64,000 nt of DNA from an uncultured Kordia sp. (GTDB lineage Bacteria > Bacteroidota > Bacteroidia > Flavobacteriales > Flavobacteriaceae): positions 496,001-560,000 of the forward strand of contig NZ_CANLEA010000001.1 in assembly GCF_947489565.1 (NCBI RefSeq), in the 5' to 3' direction. This document shows, piece by piece, positions 54,864 through 64,000 of this stretch. The notes under the pieces are model-generated. The model worked only from the letters and a program-made list of their open reading frames with translations, had not been told where the DNA came from and made no database searches. The position numbers and the translations under genes are program-made. The number at the start of each line of letters is the position of its first letter. The first letter of the stretch is position 1.

Positions 54864-57800
54864 TTGGAAAACATTACCAACCTAATAACAAAACACACCA
54901 GGAATACGCTTGTCGTATTTGCTTTGTTATTTAGCACCATACTAGCGGCGCAAGAACCGACAACGCAGCCGCAAGACTCAACAAAAACGGGTTATGCTAT
55001 TGGAAAAATAAAACTAAAAAATCCAACGAGCATTGTCTCAAAATATACCTATGATCCAAAAATAGATAGATATATCTACACGGAAACGGTAAGTAATTAT
55101 GACATCCGATACCCATTAATCTTAACACCAAAACAATATCGTGAGCTATTACTTAAAGAAAGCATGAAAGGCTACTTTAAGGAAAAAATTGACGCGATTT
55201 CAGGAAAAAAAGATGGTTCGGAAGATGCACAGAAAAACTTACTGCCTAAATTTTATATCAACTCAAGCTTCTTTGAAAGTATTTTTGGTGGAAATACAAT
55301 TGAAGTAATTCCGCAAGGTTCGGTAGCCATTGACCTTGGAGTGCGTTTCCAAAAAAATGACAATCCAGCTTTATCGCCGAGAAACCGAAGCAACTTAAGT
55401 TTTGATTTTGATCAAAGAATTAGTTTAAGTTTACTAGGAAAAGTTGGGGAACGACTAAAAATTAATGCAAACTACGATACAGAATCTACATTTGACTTCC
55501 AAAATCAGATCAAATTAGAATACACACCAACAGAAGATGATATCTTACAAAAAATTGAAGTTGGTAACGTAAGTATGCCATTAAACAGTTCACTGATCAC
55601 AGGAGCACAAAGTTTATTTGGTGTAAAAACAGAATTACAATTTGGAAAAACACGTATCACAGGAGTTTTCTCTGAACAACGTTCACAAACCAGATCTATT
55701 ACAGCACAAGGTGGTGGAACTATAGAAGAATTCGCATTATTTGCTTTAGACTATGATGAAGATCGTCACTTCTTCTTATCACAATACTTTAGAGATCGAT
55801 ATAATATTGCACAAGCAAACTATCCGTTTCCAAACACACCAGTAGAAATTACACGTGTGGAAGTATGGGTAACAAACAGGTCTGCACAAACTCAAAATGT
55901 ACGTAATATTGTAGGTTTACAAGATTTAGGGGAATCCAATCCAGATAAGATGAGGACAACCCAAGCAATTATATTCAATGGTGCTGCTCTTGATGCATTT
56001 CCAGACAATGAAAATAACAGGTACAACCCTGAAGCTATTGGTTCTGCGAATTCAGTTTTACTAGAGTCAATTCGTGATATTGCTACTATTCAACAAGGAT
56101 TTGGAGCAGTTTCTACGAATGTGCAGCAAGGCTTTGATTATGTATACTTGGAAAATGCAAGAAAACTGAATGAGAATGAATATAAAATTGACACAAAATT
56201 AGGATACATCTCTTTAAATCAGCGTTTAAGTAATGATGAGGTGTTGGCTGTGGCATTTCAGTATACCGCAAACGGACAAGTATATCAAGTTGGTGAATTT
56301 GCTAATGGAGGAATTGATGCAACGCAAGTAACCGATACAGATGCAAATGGTAATGCAACTCAAATTCAAAATCAAAACTTAGTTGTAAAACTTCTAAAAA
56401 GTGCCATTACGGAAGTTGAAGATCCAATTTGGGACTTAATGATGAAAAACATCTACTCAACAGATGCATACCAATTAAGTCCAGAAGATTTCAGATTAAA
56501 TATCTTATACACCGATCCTTCTCCTGTAAACTATATTACAGCCGCGGAAGGTGGACCTGCATTACCTGCAGATGTGGCAGATGAAATATTACTAAGAGTA
56601 TTCAATTTAGACCGATTAGATATCTATCAAAATCCACAAGCAGGTGGAGATGGTTTCTTTGATTATTTACCCGGAATTACAGTCGATCAAGAGTTTGGAC
56701 GCATTATATTTACCACGGTTGAACCATTTGGAGAATACTTATTCGAAAAATTAAGAAATGCAGCTTCGGAAGATTATAATGATCCCAACGACTACAACGC
56801 CAACCAATCACGCTATGTATACAGAGCCATGTATAAAGAGACGAAAGCAGGTGCGTTAGATGATGCTGAGTTGAATAAATTCCAATTAAAAGGACGTTAC
56901 AAATCACAAGGTGGCGACGGAATTCCACTTGGAGCTTTCAATGTGCCAAGAGGTTCGGTAGTAGTAACTGCTGGTGGACGTGTATTACAAGAAGGAATCG
57001 ATTATACCGTAAACTATCAATTAGGACGTGTACAAATTTTAGATGAAGCCTTAAAAGCATCAAACACACCAATCAATGTTTCTGTTGAAAACAACTCACT
57101 CTTTGGTCAGCAAAACAAACGATTCACAGGAATTAATGTTGAGCATCAATTCAGTAAAGATTTCTTAATTGGAGCTACCTTCTTAAACTTAAATGAACGA
57201 CCAATAACGCAAAAGGCAAATTATGGTGCAGAGCCTGTAAATAACTCTATTTTCGGATTTAACGGAAACTATTCTACAGAAGTGCCATTCTTGACACGAT
57301 TGGTGAATAAATTACCAAACATAGATACAGATGTTCCTTCAAATGTATCTGTTCGTGGAGAATTTGCATATTTATTACCAGGAAGTCCAAAAAATGCAGA
57401 TTTCCAAGGAGAAGCTACAGCATATGTGGACGATTTTGAAGGTGCACAATCGACCATAGATATCAAATCTCCATTAGGATGGTTCTTAGCCAGTACACCT
57501 GGAACACCAGGAAATACATTAGGTGATAACTTAGGTGGTGAATTTGGAAACGATCAATTAGAATATGGATACAACAGAGCAAGATTAGCTTGGTATACCA
57601 TTGATCCTATATTTTACGGAAACCAAGCGCCAGGCGGAATATCTCCTACAGATGTATCTACAAGTGAAACACGTAGGATTTTTGTAAACGAAATATTCCC
57701 GCAAACAGATATTGCTCGTGGACAAACTACGGTACAAACTACATTAGATTTAGCGTATTATCCAAACGAAAGAGGACCATATAATAACAATCCAAGTTTT

Positions 57801-60800
57801 GCTGGGCAACCAGAACAAAACAATTGGGCAGGAATTATGCGTCCTGTAACAACGACAAACTTTGAGCAAGCAAACGTAGAATACATCCAATTTTGGGTGT
57901 TAGATCCATATTATTCTGAAGGTAATAACTCAAGTACAGGTGGAGAACTTGTTTTGAATATTGGTAATATTTCTGAAGATGTTTTGAAAGATGGACGTAA
58001 GCAATATGAAAACGGACTTCCGGAAGCAGATGCTGTCAATCCTTTAGTAACTCAAACAGCTTGGGGACAAGTACCGCAAACACAATCTTTAGTATATGCA
58101 TTTGATTCAGATGATGCTAACAGACAAGTACAAGATATTGGACTCGATGGTTTAAATGATACGGAAGAAGCTGCAAAATATACAAACTATGCAGGTGAAG
58201 CCGATCCAGCAGCAGATAACTATCAATACTTCTTAAATGCAAGTGGAGATGTTTTAGAACGTTACAAAAACTATAATGGAACACAAGGAAACTCACCAAT
58301 TACGGTAACAGATACCAATAGAGGTTCAACGACAGTACCAGATGTAGAAGATATCAACCGAGATCAAACGATGAACACGATTGATAACTATTTTCAGTTT
58401 AGAGTTCCTATCAGACCAAACTTAGATGAAGCTACAGAAACGTATATTACAGATGTGCGTTTGGTAGATGGTATTGAAACACCAGATCCAGGAGTAACAA
58501 CAACTGCGCGTTGGATTCAGTTCAAAATTCCAATTACAGATTTCTACAAGCAAGATGTTGACGACCGAATTTCTTTAGATGATTTAAGAGCCATTCGTTT
58601 TATTCGTATGTATATGACAGGATTTAACGAACGTACAGTATTGCGTTTTGGAACACTTGATTTAATTCGTGGAGACTGGAGGCGTTACAACTTATCATTA
58701 CAAGATAATGGCGATGATCCACAAGATGGAGCTGACGCAAACACACAATTTGATGTAAACATTGTAAACATCGAAGAAAACTCAAACAAACAACCAATTG
58801 GATACGTAATTCCACCAGGAGTAGTACGTGAACAATTGAACAATAACAATACGGTAATTCGTCAAAATGAGCAATCACTCGGAATGGTTTTATGTGATTT
58901 AGAAGCCGGAGATTCGCGTGGTGTATTCAAGAATATTGACATTGATTTACGACAATACAAAAACTTAAAAATGTTTGTGCATGCTGAAACACTAGCAGGA
59001 CAAACACAGCAGCTTGCGGATGAACAAGCCGTAGCATTTTTACGATTTGGTAATGACTTTACACAGAATTACTATCAAGTAGAAATTCCATTAAATGTAA
59101 CATTGCCAGATGAATCTTCTCCAGAAGATGTTTGGAGAAATGAATTTGACATACCGTTAGCATTGTTAACGCGAATAAAAGCGCAAAATTTCACGAACAC
59201 GAATAGTGCTAATGAAGTGAAATATTATGATGAGAATGCTCAAGAAATTTTAAACCAATTTGAACCGTATGGAACGGACGAACGTATGCGTATTGCCATT
59301 ATTGGTAATCCGACAATCGGTCGAGTACGTTCACTAATGGTAGGTGTAAAAAACGCGACAGCTACAGGCTTAGATGCAACAGATACGCCTGTTGGTGGAA
59401 TTCCAATTTGTGGTGAATTCTGGTTCAACGAATTGCGTTTAGCAGAATTAGAAAATCGTGGAGGTTGGGCAGCAGTTGGTTCGTTAGATGCAAACCTTGC
59501 AGACTTTGCTACAGTATCAGCAACAGGAAGAATTAGTACAGTTGGTTTTGGAAACATTGAGCAATCGCCAAACGATCGAAGCAGAGAAGAGGTAAAGCAA
59601 TATGATGTTGTTACCAATATGAGTTTAGGACAATTATTACCTAAAAAATGGGGAATTAAAATTCCATTCAATTATAGTGTTGGTGAAGAAATTATCACGC
59701 CAGAATTTGATCCATTCTATCAAGATATTAGATTGGACGATGCCATTGACGTTGAAACAACTGACGAAGGAAAAGAAAGGGTTCGAAACCGAGCGATCAA
59801 CTATACCAAGCGAAAAAGTATAAACTTTATTGGGGTTCGAAAAGAAAGAGGGCAAGATCAAAAAGCGCGTTTCTATGATGTGGAAAATCTTACGCTTTCA
59901 TATTCTTATAACGAAACCAAACATCACGATTTTGAAATTCAATCATTACGTGATGAAAATGTACGTGCAGGATTAGATTATAACTTTAACTTTCAACCAA
60001 AATCCATTGAGCCTTTCAAAAAGAATGATTCTTTATTTACAGGAAGATATTGGAAATGGTTAAAAGATTTTAACTTCAATCCATTGCCAACGAGTATTTC
60101 ATTAAACTCAAATATTACTAGAAGTTTTAACGATCAAATATACAGAGATCCAACGTTGGGAGAAGATAGTCAATTGCCTCGTTTGCAACAGCGTAACTTC
60201 TTATTTGATTGGTCGTATGCAATCAACTATAATTTGACAAACTCATTGCGATTTAATTTCACTGCTGCAAATAATAATATTGTCAATAATTATTTTGACG
60301 AAAGTGGAGAGGTGAATCCAGATTTGGGTATATGGGACGGATTCTGGGATATTGGTGATCCAAACACGCATACACAATCGTTACAGTTAACCTATGATTT
60401 ACCGCTGAATAAAATTCCAACGTTTAGCTTCTTATCAGCTTCCTATAGTTATACAGGAGATTTTAACTGGCAACGTGGTTCGGATGTATTACAAGAAGTT
60501 TCAGGAGAACGTTTAAACACCATTCAAAATGCAAACACGCATAACTTGAATGCTACGTTAGACATGACAAAATTCTATAAATACATAGGTTTTGTGAGAA
60601 AACGTAAAGGAAACCGAAAAACAAATCTAAAAACTAGAAATGCGCGTTCGCCAGGAGTTCCAGGCGATAAAGCAGCAGATCAGAACAGCAAAACGTCTAA
60701 AAATGCGAGTGTTGGAACAAAAGTATTTAACACAATAGTAGATATTGTAGGAAGTGTAAAGCGTATCAATATTAGCTATTCAGAAAATAATGGTAAAGTA

Positions 60801-62084
60801 TTGCCAGGATATACACCTTCTATTGGGTTTATAGGAACATTAAAACCATCTCTCGGATTTGTATTCGGTAGTCAAGCTGATGTTCGATATGAAGCAGCGC
60901 GACAAGGATATTTAACTGAATTTACAGGATTCAACCAACAATTCACGCAAGTGCACAACAAAAACTTGGACATTACGGCGATGGTTGAGCCAATGAGAGA
61001 TTTAAAAATAGATGTAGTAGCCAATCGTAACTTCTCAGAAAACTTCTCAGAGCAGTTCAATGTTCAAAATGGTGAATACATTTCTTTATCACCAAATGGA
61101 GCTGGAAATACCTTTGGAAACTTCGGAATCTCTACCTTATTAATAAAAACAGCATTTAAGCAGAGTGATGAAAATCAATCGGCAACATTTGAAGAATTTG
61201 AAAATAACCGAGAAATCATAGCAAGACGTTTAGCCGTTGCAAATGGGCAACCATTAACAGATACAGATGGCGATGGTTTCCCTGATGGATTCGGAAAAAC
61301 AAATCAAGCCGTATTATTACCAGCGTTCTTAGCAGCGTATTCAGGAAAAGATGCAAACGACATCAAGCTTGGAGCTTTTAGAGATGTGCCAATTCCAAAC
61401 TGGACAATAAAGTATACAGGATTGATGCGATTAAAATGGTTTAAAAAGCGTTTCAAACGTTTCTCATTAACACATGGATATCGTTCAAGTTATACCATCA
61501 ATTCGTTTAGAAACAACTTAGATTATGATGCGGCAAATCCATTTGGAACAACGAATGTAGATCAAGGAGGAAACTTCCACAATCAAAACATATTCTCTAA
61601 CATTAACTTAGTAGAGCAGTTCAATCCATTACTAAGAATTGATATGGAAATGAAAAACTCTGTTAAAATATTAGCAGAAGTAAAGCGTGATCGTGCATTA
61701 TCGTTAAGTTTTGATAACAATCTGCTTACGGAGGTTTCTGGAAATGAATACATCGTAGGATTAGGATATCGTTTCAAAGATGTGCGTATTGATACACGTA
61801 TTGCAGGAAAGAAAACAACCTTAAAAGGAGACTTAAACTTAAAAGCTGACTTATCATTACGAGATAATATTACCATCATAAGAAGCCTTGATTTATTTAA
61901 CAATCAAGTAACAGCAGGACAAACACTTTGGTCGCTTAAATTCACAGCAGATTATGCGCTAAGTAGAAATTTAACGGCACTGTTTTATTATGATCATACA
62001 TTCTCTGAATTTGCAGTATCTACAGCATTTCCACAAACAACCATTCGATCAGGAATTACACTTCGATACAATTTTGGAAATTAA
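54864..62084 (+). CDS. sprA: SprA, giant outer membrane translocon of the type IX secretion system
   Basis: A 2406-residue protein, the size expected for SprA/Sov. It has a signal peptide (FALLFSTILAAQ) and is followed by large beta-rich regions whose C-terminal strands are typical of an outer-membrane barrel (TALFYYDHTFSEFAVS, RSGITLRYNFGN). SprA forms the outer-membrane pore through which T9SS cargo leaves the cell, including the subtilase encoded at 49.4 kb. The start is TTG at 54864-54866, since no ATG occurs before the signal peptide. It follows ruvA by 5 bp and is probably co-transcribed with it. Confidence 0.96.
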   Translation: MENITNLITKHTRNTLVVFALLFSTILAAQEPTTQPQDSTKTGYAIGKIKLKNPTSIVSKYTYDPKIDRYIYTETVSNYDIRYPLILTPKQYRELLLKESMKGYFKEKIDAISGKKDGSEDAQKNLLPKFYINSSFFESIFGGNTIEVIPQGSVAIDLGVRFQKNDNPALSPRNRSNLSFDFDQRISLSLLGKVGERLKINANYDTESTFDFQNQIKLEYTPTEDDILQKIEVGNVSMPLNSSLITGAQSLFGVKTELQFGKTRITGVFSEQRSQTRSITAQGGGTIEEFALFALDYDEDRHFFLSQYFRDRYNIAQANYPFPNTPVEITRVEVWVTNRSAQTQNVRNIVGLQDLGESNPDKMRTTQAIIFNGAALDAFPDNENNRYNPEAIGSANSVLLESIRDIATIQQGFGAVSTNVQQGFDYVYLENARKLNENEYKIDTKLGYISLNQRLSNDEVLAVAFQYTANGQVYQVGEFANGGIDATQVTDTDANGNATQIQNQNLVVKLLKSAITEVEDPIWDLMMKNIYSTDAYQLSPEDFRLNILYTDPSPVNYITAAEGGPALPADVADEILLRVFNLDRLDIYQNPQAGGDGFFDYLPGITVDQEFGRIIFTTVEPFGEYLFEKLRNAASEDYNDPNDYNANQSRYVYRAMYKETKAGALDDAELNKFQLKGRYKSQGGDGIPLGAFNVPRGSVVVTAGGRVLQEGIDYTVNYQLGRVQILDEALKASNTPINVSVENNSLFGQQNKRFTGINVEHQFSKDFLIGATFLNLNERPITQKANYGAEPVNNSIFGFNGNYSTEVPFLTRLVNKLPNIDTDVPSNVSVRGEFAYLLPGSPKNADFQGEATAYVDDFEGAQSTIDIKSPLGWFLASTPGTPGNTLGDNLGGEFGNDQLEYGYNRARLAWYTIDPIFYGNQAPGGISPTDVSTSETRRIFVNEIFPQTDIARGQTTVQTTLDLAYYPNERGPYNNNPSFAGQPEQNNWAGIMRPVTTTNFEQANVEYIQFWVLDPYYSEGNNSSTGGELVLNIGNISEDVLKDGRKQYENGLPEADAVNPLVTQTAWGQVPQTQSLVYAFDSDDANRQVQDIGLDGLNDTEEAAKYTNYAGEADPAADNYQYFLNASGDVLERYKNYNGTQGNSPITVTDTNRGSTTVPDVEDINRDQTMNTIDNYFQFRVPIRPNLDEATETYITDVRLVDGIETPDPGVTTTARWIQFKIPITDFYKQDVDDRISLDDLRAIRFIRMYMTGFNERTVLRFGTLDLIRGDWRRYNLSLQDNGDDPQDGADANTQFDVNIVNIEENSNKQPIGYVIPPGVVREQLNNNNTVIRQNEQSLGMVLCDLEAGDSRGVFKNIDIDLRQYKNLKMFVHAETLAGQTQQLADEQAVAFLRFGNDFTQNYYQVEIPLNVTLPDESSPEDVWRNEFDIPLALLTRIKAQNFTNTNSANEVKYYDENAQEILNQFEPYGTDERMRIAIIGNPTIGRVRSLMVGVKNATATGLDATDTPVGGIPICGEFWFNELRLAELENRGGWAAVGSLDANLADFATVSATGRISTVGFGNIEQSPNDRSREEVKQYDVVTNMSLGQLLPKKWGIKIPFNYSVGEEIITPEFDPFYQDIRLDDAIDVETTDEGKERVRNRAINYTKRKSINFIGVRKERGQDQKARFYDVENLTLSYSYNETKHHDFEIQSLRDENVRAGLDYNFNFQPKSIEPFKKNDSLFTGRYWKWLKDFNFNPLPTSISLNSNITRSFNDQIYRDPTLGEDSQLPRLQQRNFLFDWSYAINYNLTNSLRFNFTAANNNIVNNYFDESGEVNPDLGIWDGFWDIGDPNTHTQSLQLTYDLPLNKIPTFSFLSASYSYTGDFNWQRGSDVLQEVSGERLNTIQNANTHNLNATLDMTKFYKYIGFVRKRKGNRKTNLKTRNARSPGVPGDKAADQNSKTSKNASVGTKVFNTIVDIVGSVKRINISYSENNGKVLPGYTPSIGFIGTLKPSLGFVFGSQADVRYEAARQGYLTEFTGFNQQFTQVHNKNLDITAMVEPMRDLKIDVVANRNFSENFSEQFNVQNGEYISLSPNGAGNTFGNFGISTLLIKTAFKQSDENQSATFEEFENNREIIARRLAVANGQPLTDTDGDGFPDGFGKTNQAVLLPAFLAAYSGKDANDIKLGAFRDVPIPNWTIKYTGLMRLKWFKKRFKRFSLTHGYRSSYTINSFRNNLDYDAANPFGTTNVDQGGNFHNQNIFSNINLVEQFNPLLRIDMEMKNSVKILAEVKRDRALSLSFDNNLLTEVSGNEYIVGLGYRFKDVRIDTRIAGKKTTLKGDLNLKADLSLRDNITIIRSLDLFNNQVTAGQTLWSLKFTADYALSRNLTALFYYDHTFSEFAVSTAFPQTTIRSGITLRYNFGN

Positions 62085-62096
62085 CAATAACAGAGG

Positions 62097-62127
62097 TTGA
62101 AAACTTAAAGAGAAAAAAGTACATTTG
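62097..62127 (+). promoter_or_regulatory. Promoter of gcvH (Bacteroidota consensus)
   Basis: TTG at 62097-62099, 20 bp, then TACATTTG at 62120-62127, followed by C. This is a good full match, 29 bp before the gcvH ATG. Confidence 0.75.
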
Positions 62128-62156
62128 CTCAAAATAACACTAAAATAGCACACAAA

Positions 62157-62537
62157 ATGAACATACCAGCAGATTTAAAATATACAAAAGACCACGAGTG
62201 GATTAAAATTGAAGGGGAAATTGCCATTGTTGGAATTACTGACTTTGCACAAGGAGAACTAGGTGATATTGTATATGTTGATGTTGATACTTTAGATGAA
62301 GAAGTAGAGAAAGATGAAGTTTTTGGTACCGTAGAAGCTGTAAAAACAGTATCTGACTTATTCATGCCGCTTACTGGAGAAGTAATAGAACTTAATGAGA
62401 AGTTAGAAGACGATCCAGAATTAGTAAACAAAGATCCTTATGGAGAAGGTTGGATGATTAAAATTGCCATCAAAGACGCTTCTCAAATTGAGGATTTACT
62501 TGATATAGAAGGTTACAAAGAAGTTGTAGGTGCTTAA
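62157..62537 (+). CDS. gcvH: Glycine cleavage system H protein
   Basis: A 126-residue protein carrying the lipoyl-binding lysine Lys63 in VEAVKTVSDLFMP. The N terminus MNIPADLKYTKDHEW is typical. GcvH shuttles the aminomethyl group between the P, T and L proteins of glycine cleavage and often also carries lipoyl groups to other enzymes. The partner genes are not in this window. The stop overlaps the next gene's GTG start. Confidence 0.97.
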   Translation: MNIPADLKYTKDHEWIKIEGEIAIVGITDFAQGELGDIVYVDVDTLDEEVEKDEVFGTVEAVKTVSDLFMPLTGEVIELNEKLEDDPELVNKDPYGEGWMIKIAIKDASQIEDLLDIEGYKEVVGA

Positions 62538-62922
62538 ATATATCTTTTCTGTTGGCGCTATTGCTTGGACAATTGCAATTACAATTTTAAGTCTAATAAC
62601 GCTAAAAGGCCCGCAGGTATTACATTTTTCTTATGCTGATAAACTCATGCATGGAATCATATATTTCCTGTTTACTATCGCTTGGTTTTTAGCTTTTTCT
62701 AGAGGAATCACCAATGATAAACTGCAAAAAAATGCACTGCTTATAAGCGCTCTTTTTGCTTTTGTGTATGGGATCATCATAGAAATTATGCAAGAAACAT
62801 TGGTTGAAAACAGACAAGGAGATTGGCAAGATGCACTTGCAAACACAACAGGCATAATATTTGCAATATTCATCATAAAATGGTTTATTGCGAAAAATAG
62901 AAAGTTAAAAACGCAGAATTAA
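62530..62922 (+). CDS. VanZ-like membrane protein
   Basis: A 130-residue protein with three to four TM helices and the VanZ-type signature DKLMHGIIYFLF, with the later EIMQETLVENRQGDWQDALANT. The start is GTG at 62530-62532, 8 bp inside the gcvH end, giving translational coupling. VanZ-like proteins are small membrane proteins of poorly known function; glycopeptide resistance should not be inferred. The gcvH-vanZ pair is common in Flavobacteriaceae. Confidence 0.85.
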   Translation: MLKYIFSVGAIAWTIAITILSLITLKGPQVLHFSYADKLMHGIIYFLFTIAWFLAFSRGITNDKLQKNALLISALFAFVYGIIIEIMQETLVENRQGDWQDALANTTGIIFAIFIIKWFIAKNRKLKTQN

Positions 62923-62976
62923 TTGTTATTTCTGCTAATAAATAATTAAATTAGCAACCATTAAAACTCTATTATT

Positions 62977-63693
62977 ATGGAAGCAAAGAAGAATCCAGAT
63001 GTTGACTTAAGAAAAAATAGTCTATTTTATCTAGCCTTAGGTTTAGCATTAGTGACATTCCTTATCTGGCAAGGTATGGAGTGGACAGCTTACGATGAAG
63101 TCGTAAAAGAAGAAACAGTTGACCTAATTGAAAGTGATGAAGAAGAAATGATCATCACGGAACAATTAACACAACCACCGCCACCGCCACCGCCACCAGC
63201 TCCAGAGATTATTGAAGTTGTTGAAGATGAAGAGGAAGTGGAAGAAACAGTAATCGAATCTACAGAAACAACAGAAGACGAAGTAATCGAAGAAGTTGAA
63301 GACGTAGAAGTGGTAGAAGAAGAAGAAGTTATTGAAGATGTACCATTCTCAGTAATTGAAGATGCTCCTATCTTTCCTGGTTGTGAAAAATTTACAAGTA
63401 AGGCAAAAAGAAAAAAATGTATGTCTGAAAAAGTGCAAAAGCACGTTAATAAAAAATTCAACACAGAATTAGCATCTGACCTAGATTTAGAAGGTGTGCA
63501 AAAAATCTTTGTTGTATTTAAAATTGACAGACAAGGAAACATTACAGATGTACGTTCAAGAGCGCCGCATCCAAGATTAGCAAAAGAAGCTGAGAAAGTA
63601 ATTAAGAGCCTTCCAAAAATGAAGCCTGGTAAGCAAAGAGGTAAGCCAGTAGGTGTAAATTACACGTTACCAATCGTTTTCAAAGTACAATAA
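62977..63693 (+). CDS. TonB-family energy transducer with acidic linker
   Basis: A 238-residue protein. An N-terminal TM helix (LALGLALVTFLIWQGM) is followed by a Pro run (PPPPPPPPAPE, about 67-77) and an acidic linker of about 55 residues full of Glu, Val and Asp. The C-terminal TonB domain (about 145-238) has VFKIDRQGNITDVRSRAPH and GKPVGVNYTLPIVFKV. TonB carries proton-motive force from the inner membrane to outer-membrane TonB-dependent receptors. Most TonB linkers are Pro/Lys rich; the strong acidic bias here differs but is seen in the phylum. Confidence 0.9.
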   Translation: MEAKKNPDVDLRKNSLFYLALGLALVTFLIWQGMEWTAYDEVVKEETVDLIESDEEEMIITEQLTQPPPPPPPPAPEIIEVVEDEEEVEETVIESTETTEDEVIEEVEDVEVVEEEEVIEDVPFSVIEDAPIFPGCEKFTSKAKRKKCMSEKVQKHVNKKFNTELASDLDLEGVQKIFVVFKIDRQGNITDVRSRAPHPRLAKEAEKVIKSLPKMKPGKQRGKPVGVNYTLPIVFKVQ

Positions 63694-63718
63694 GTTAAGA
63701 AAACATTAAAAGATATAG

Positions 63719-63747
63719 AAAGCCCGAGCAAAATGCTCGGGCTTTTT
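63719..63747 (+). terminator. Terminator after the TonB gene
   Basis: A 12-bp perfect stem (AAGCCCGAGCA with TGCTCGGGCTT) around an AAA loop, then T's. Confidence 0.95.
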
Positions 63748-63801
63748 CTTTTTGGTACGTTTCTTGATGTTAACACAACATTAACATTAAAACCGATTAA
63801 T

Positions 63802-64000
63802 ATGAAAAATGCAACTCACAACAAAGATGTGAATGCTAACGGTGTACACGAAAGTCACCTTGCTAAAAAGAACGACTTAAAAGGAGAAAAAAACTCTTTA
63901 TTAAGATTCTCAGTGAGCCTCATGCTGAGTTTATTTATTATTTACACACTATTTCAAGTACAAACAACTGATGCTGCTCCAAAAGTAGCAGAAAATGTAG
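63802..64000 (+). CDS. N-terminal part of a second TonB-like protein (cut by window end)
   Basis: An open frame of 66 codons from ATG runs off the window end. It starts with a polar tail (MKNATHNKDVNANG), then a hydrophobic helix (LRFSVSLMLSLFIIYTLF) and a region typical of TonB N termini. It follows the first tonB-like gene and its terminator, and such genes often come in pairs here. With the C-terminal domain missing the call is tentative. Confidence 0.5.
   Translation, partial: MKNATHNKDVNANGVHESHLAKKNDLKGEKNSLLRFSVSLMLSLFIIYTLFQVQTTDAAPKVAENV

Noticed and set aside
59240-59671. A 143-codon minus-strand frame inside sprA
   Set aside because: SprA is conserved over the whole length here; the antisense frame has no recognisable content.
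62530-62922. Glycopeptide resistance because of VanZ similarity
   Set aside because: Only the small membrane protein family matches. No other van genes are present, and the gene sits behind gcvH as in ordinary flavobacteria.
63090-63542. A 150-codon minus-strand frame rich in Ser and Thr
   Set aside because: It mirrors the acidic GAA/GAT-rich linker of the TonB gene.

Overview
This 64 kb window is low-GC chromosomal DNA from a member of the Flavobacteriaceae (Bacteroidota). The support is: SprA, the giant type IX secretion (T9SS) translocon; a subtilase carrying a T9SS sorting domain; the alternative complex III operon actABCDEF followed by cytochrome oxidase genes; a DUF2723 membrane protein; many SCSxD-type lipoproteins; and the Bacteroidota promoter signature (TAnnTTTG, sometimes with TTTG about 19-20 bp upstream) in place of sigma70 boxes. 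The gene set, including a cyanophycin pair, resembles the genus Kordia, but that is inference from memory. No prophage, IS element or CRISPR array is visible.

Layout. 1-6.9 kb: S41 peptidase, a 193-bp tandem repeat, divergent cyanophycinase/cyanophycin synthetase (cphB/cphA), and a LamG lipoprotein. 7-12.7 kb: membrane phosphoesterase, a cysteine-free thioredoxin-fold protein, polysaccharide deacetylase and DUF2723 protein. 13-14.3 kb: tRNA-Gln whose 3' end is tandemly repeated, then a SLATT-like two-TM protein. 14.4-19.2 kb: an ABC/HlyD/TolC export operon with a degenerate ATPase domain, behind a promoter overlapped by a 20-bp direct repeat. 19.3-23.1 kb: a GG-leader peptide behind a TPR-AraC regulator, and an unknown lipoprotein. 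23.2-28.8 kb: UspA and the rimP-nusA-infB operon. 28.9-40.9 kb: SPOR protein, then actABCDEF-coxBA, which carries electrons from menaquinol to oxygen. 41-44.7 kb: ruvB, a P450, queG and a small orphan gene. 44.9-51.7 kb: a TPR sensor kinase and LytTR regulator followed by a lipoprotein, a fibre-like protein, a secreted subtilase and a Cys-rich GG-leader peptide. 51.9-64 kb: maeB, ruvA, sprA, gcvH, vanZ-like, tonB and a truncated second tonB-like gene.

The best candidate for an undescribed system is 44.9-51.7 kb. An intracellular-signalling pair (LytS-type kinase and LytTR regulator) is followed by three transcription units. Each carries a related box (AACGAATATGAAAT followed by a TTTG-containing core) about 100 bp before its ATG. 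The units encode a lipoprotein, a fibre-like protein plus a T9SS subtilase, and a 60-aa lanthipeptide-like precursor. A second GG-leader peptide at 19.3 kb lies beside an export operon. No lanthionine synthetase is in the window, so any modification would need enzymes encoded elsewhere. Most remaining genes are housekeeping.
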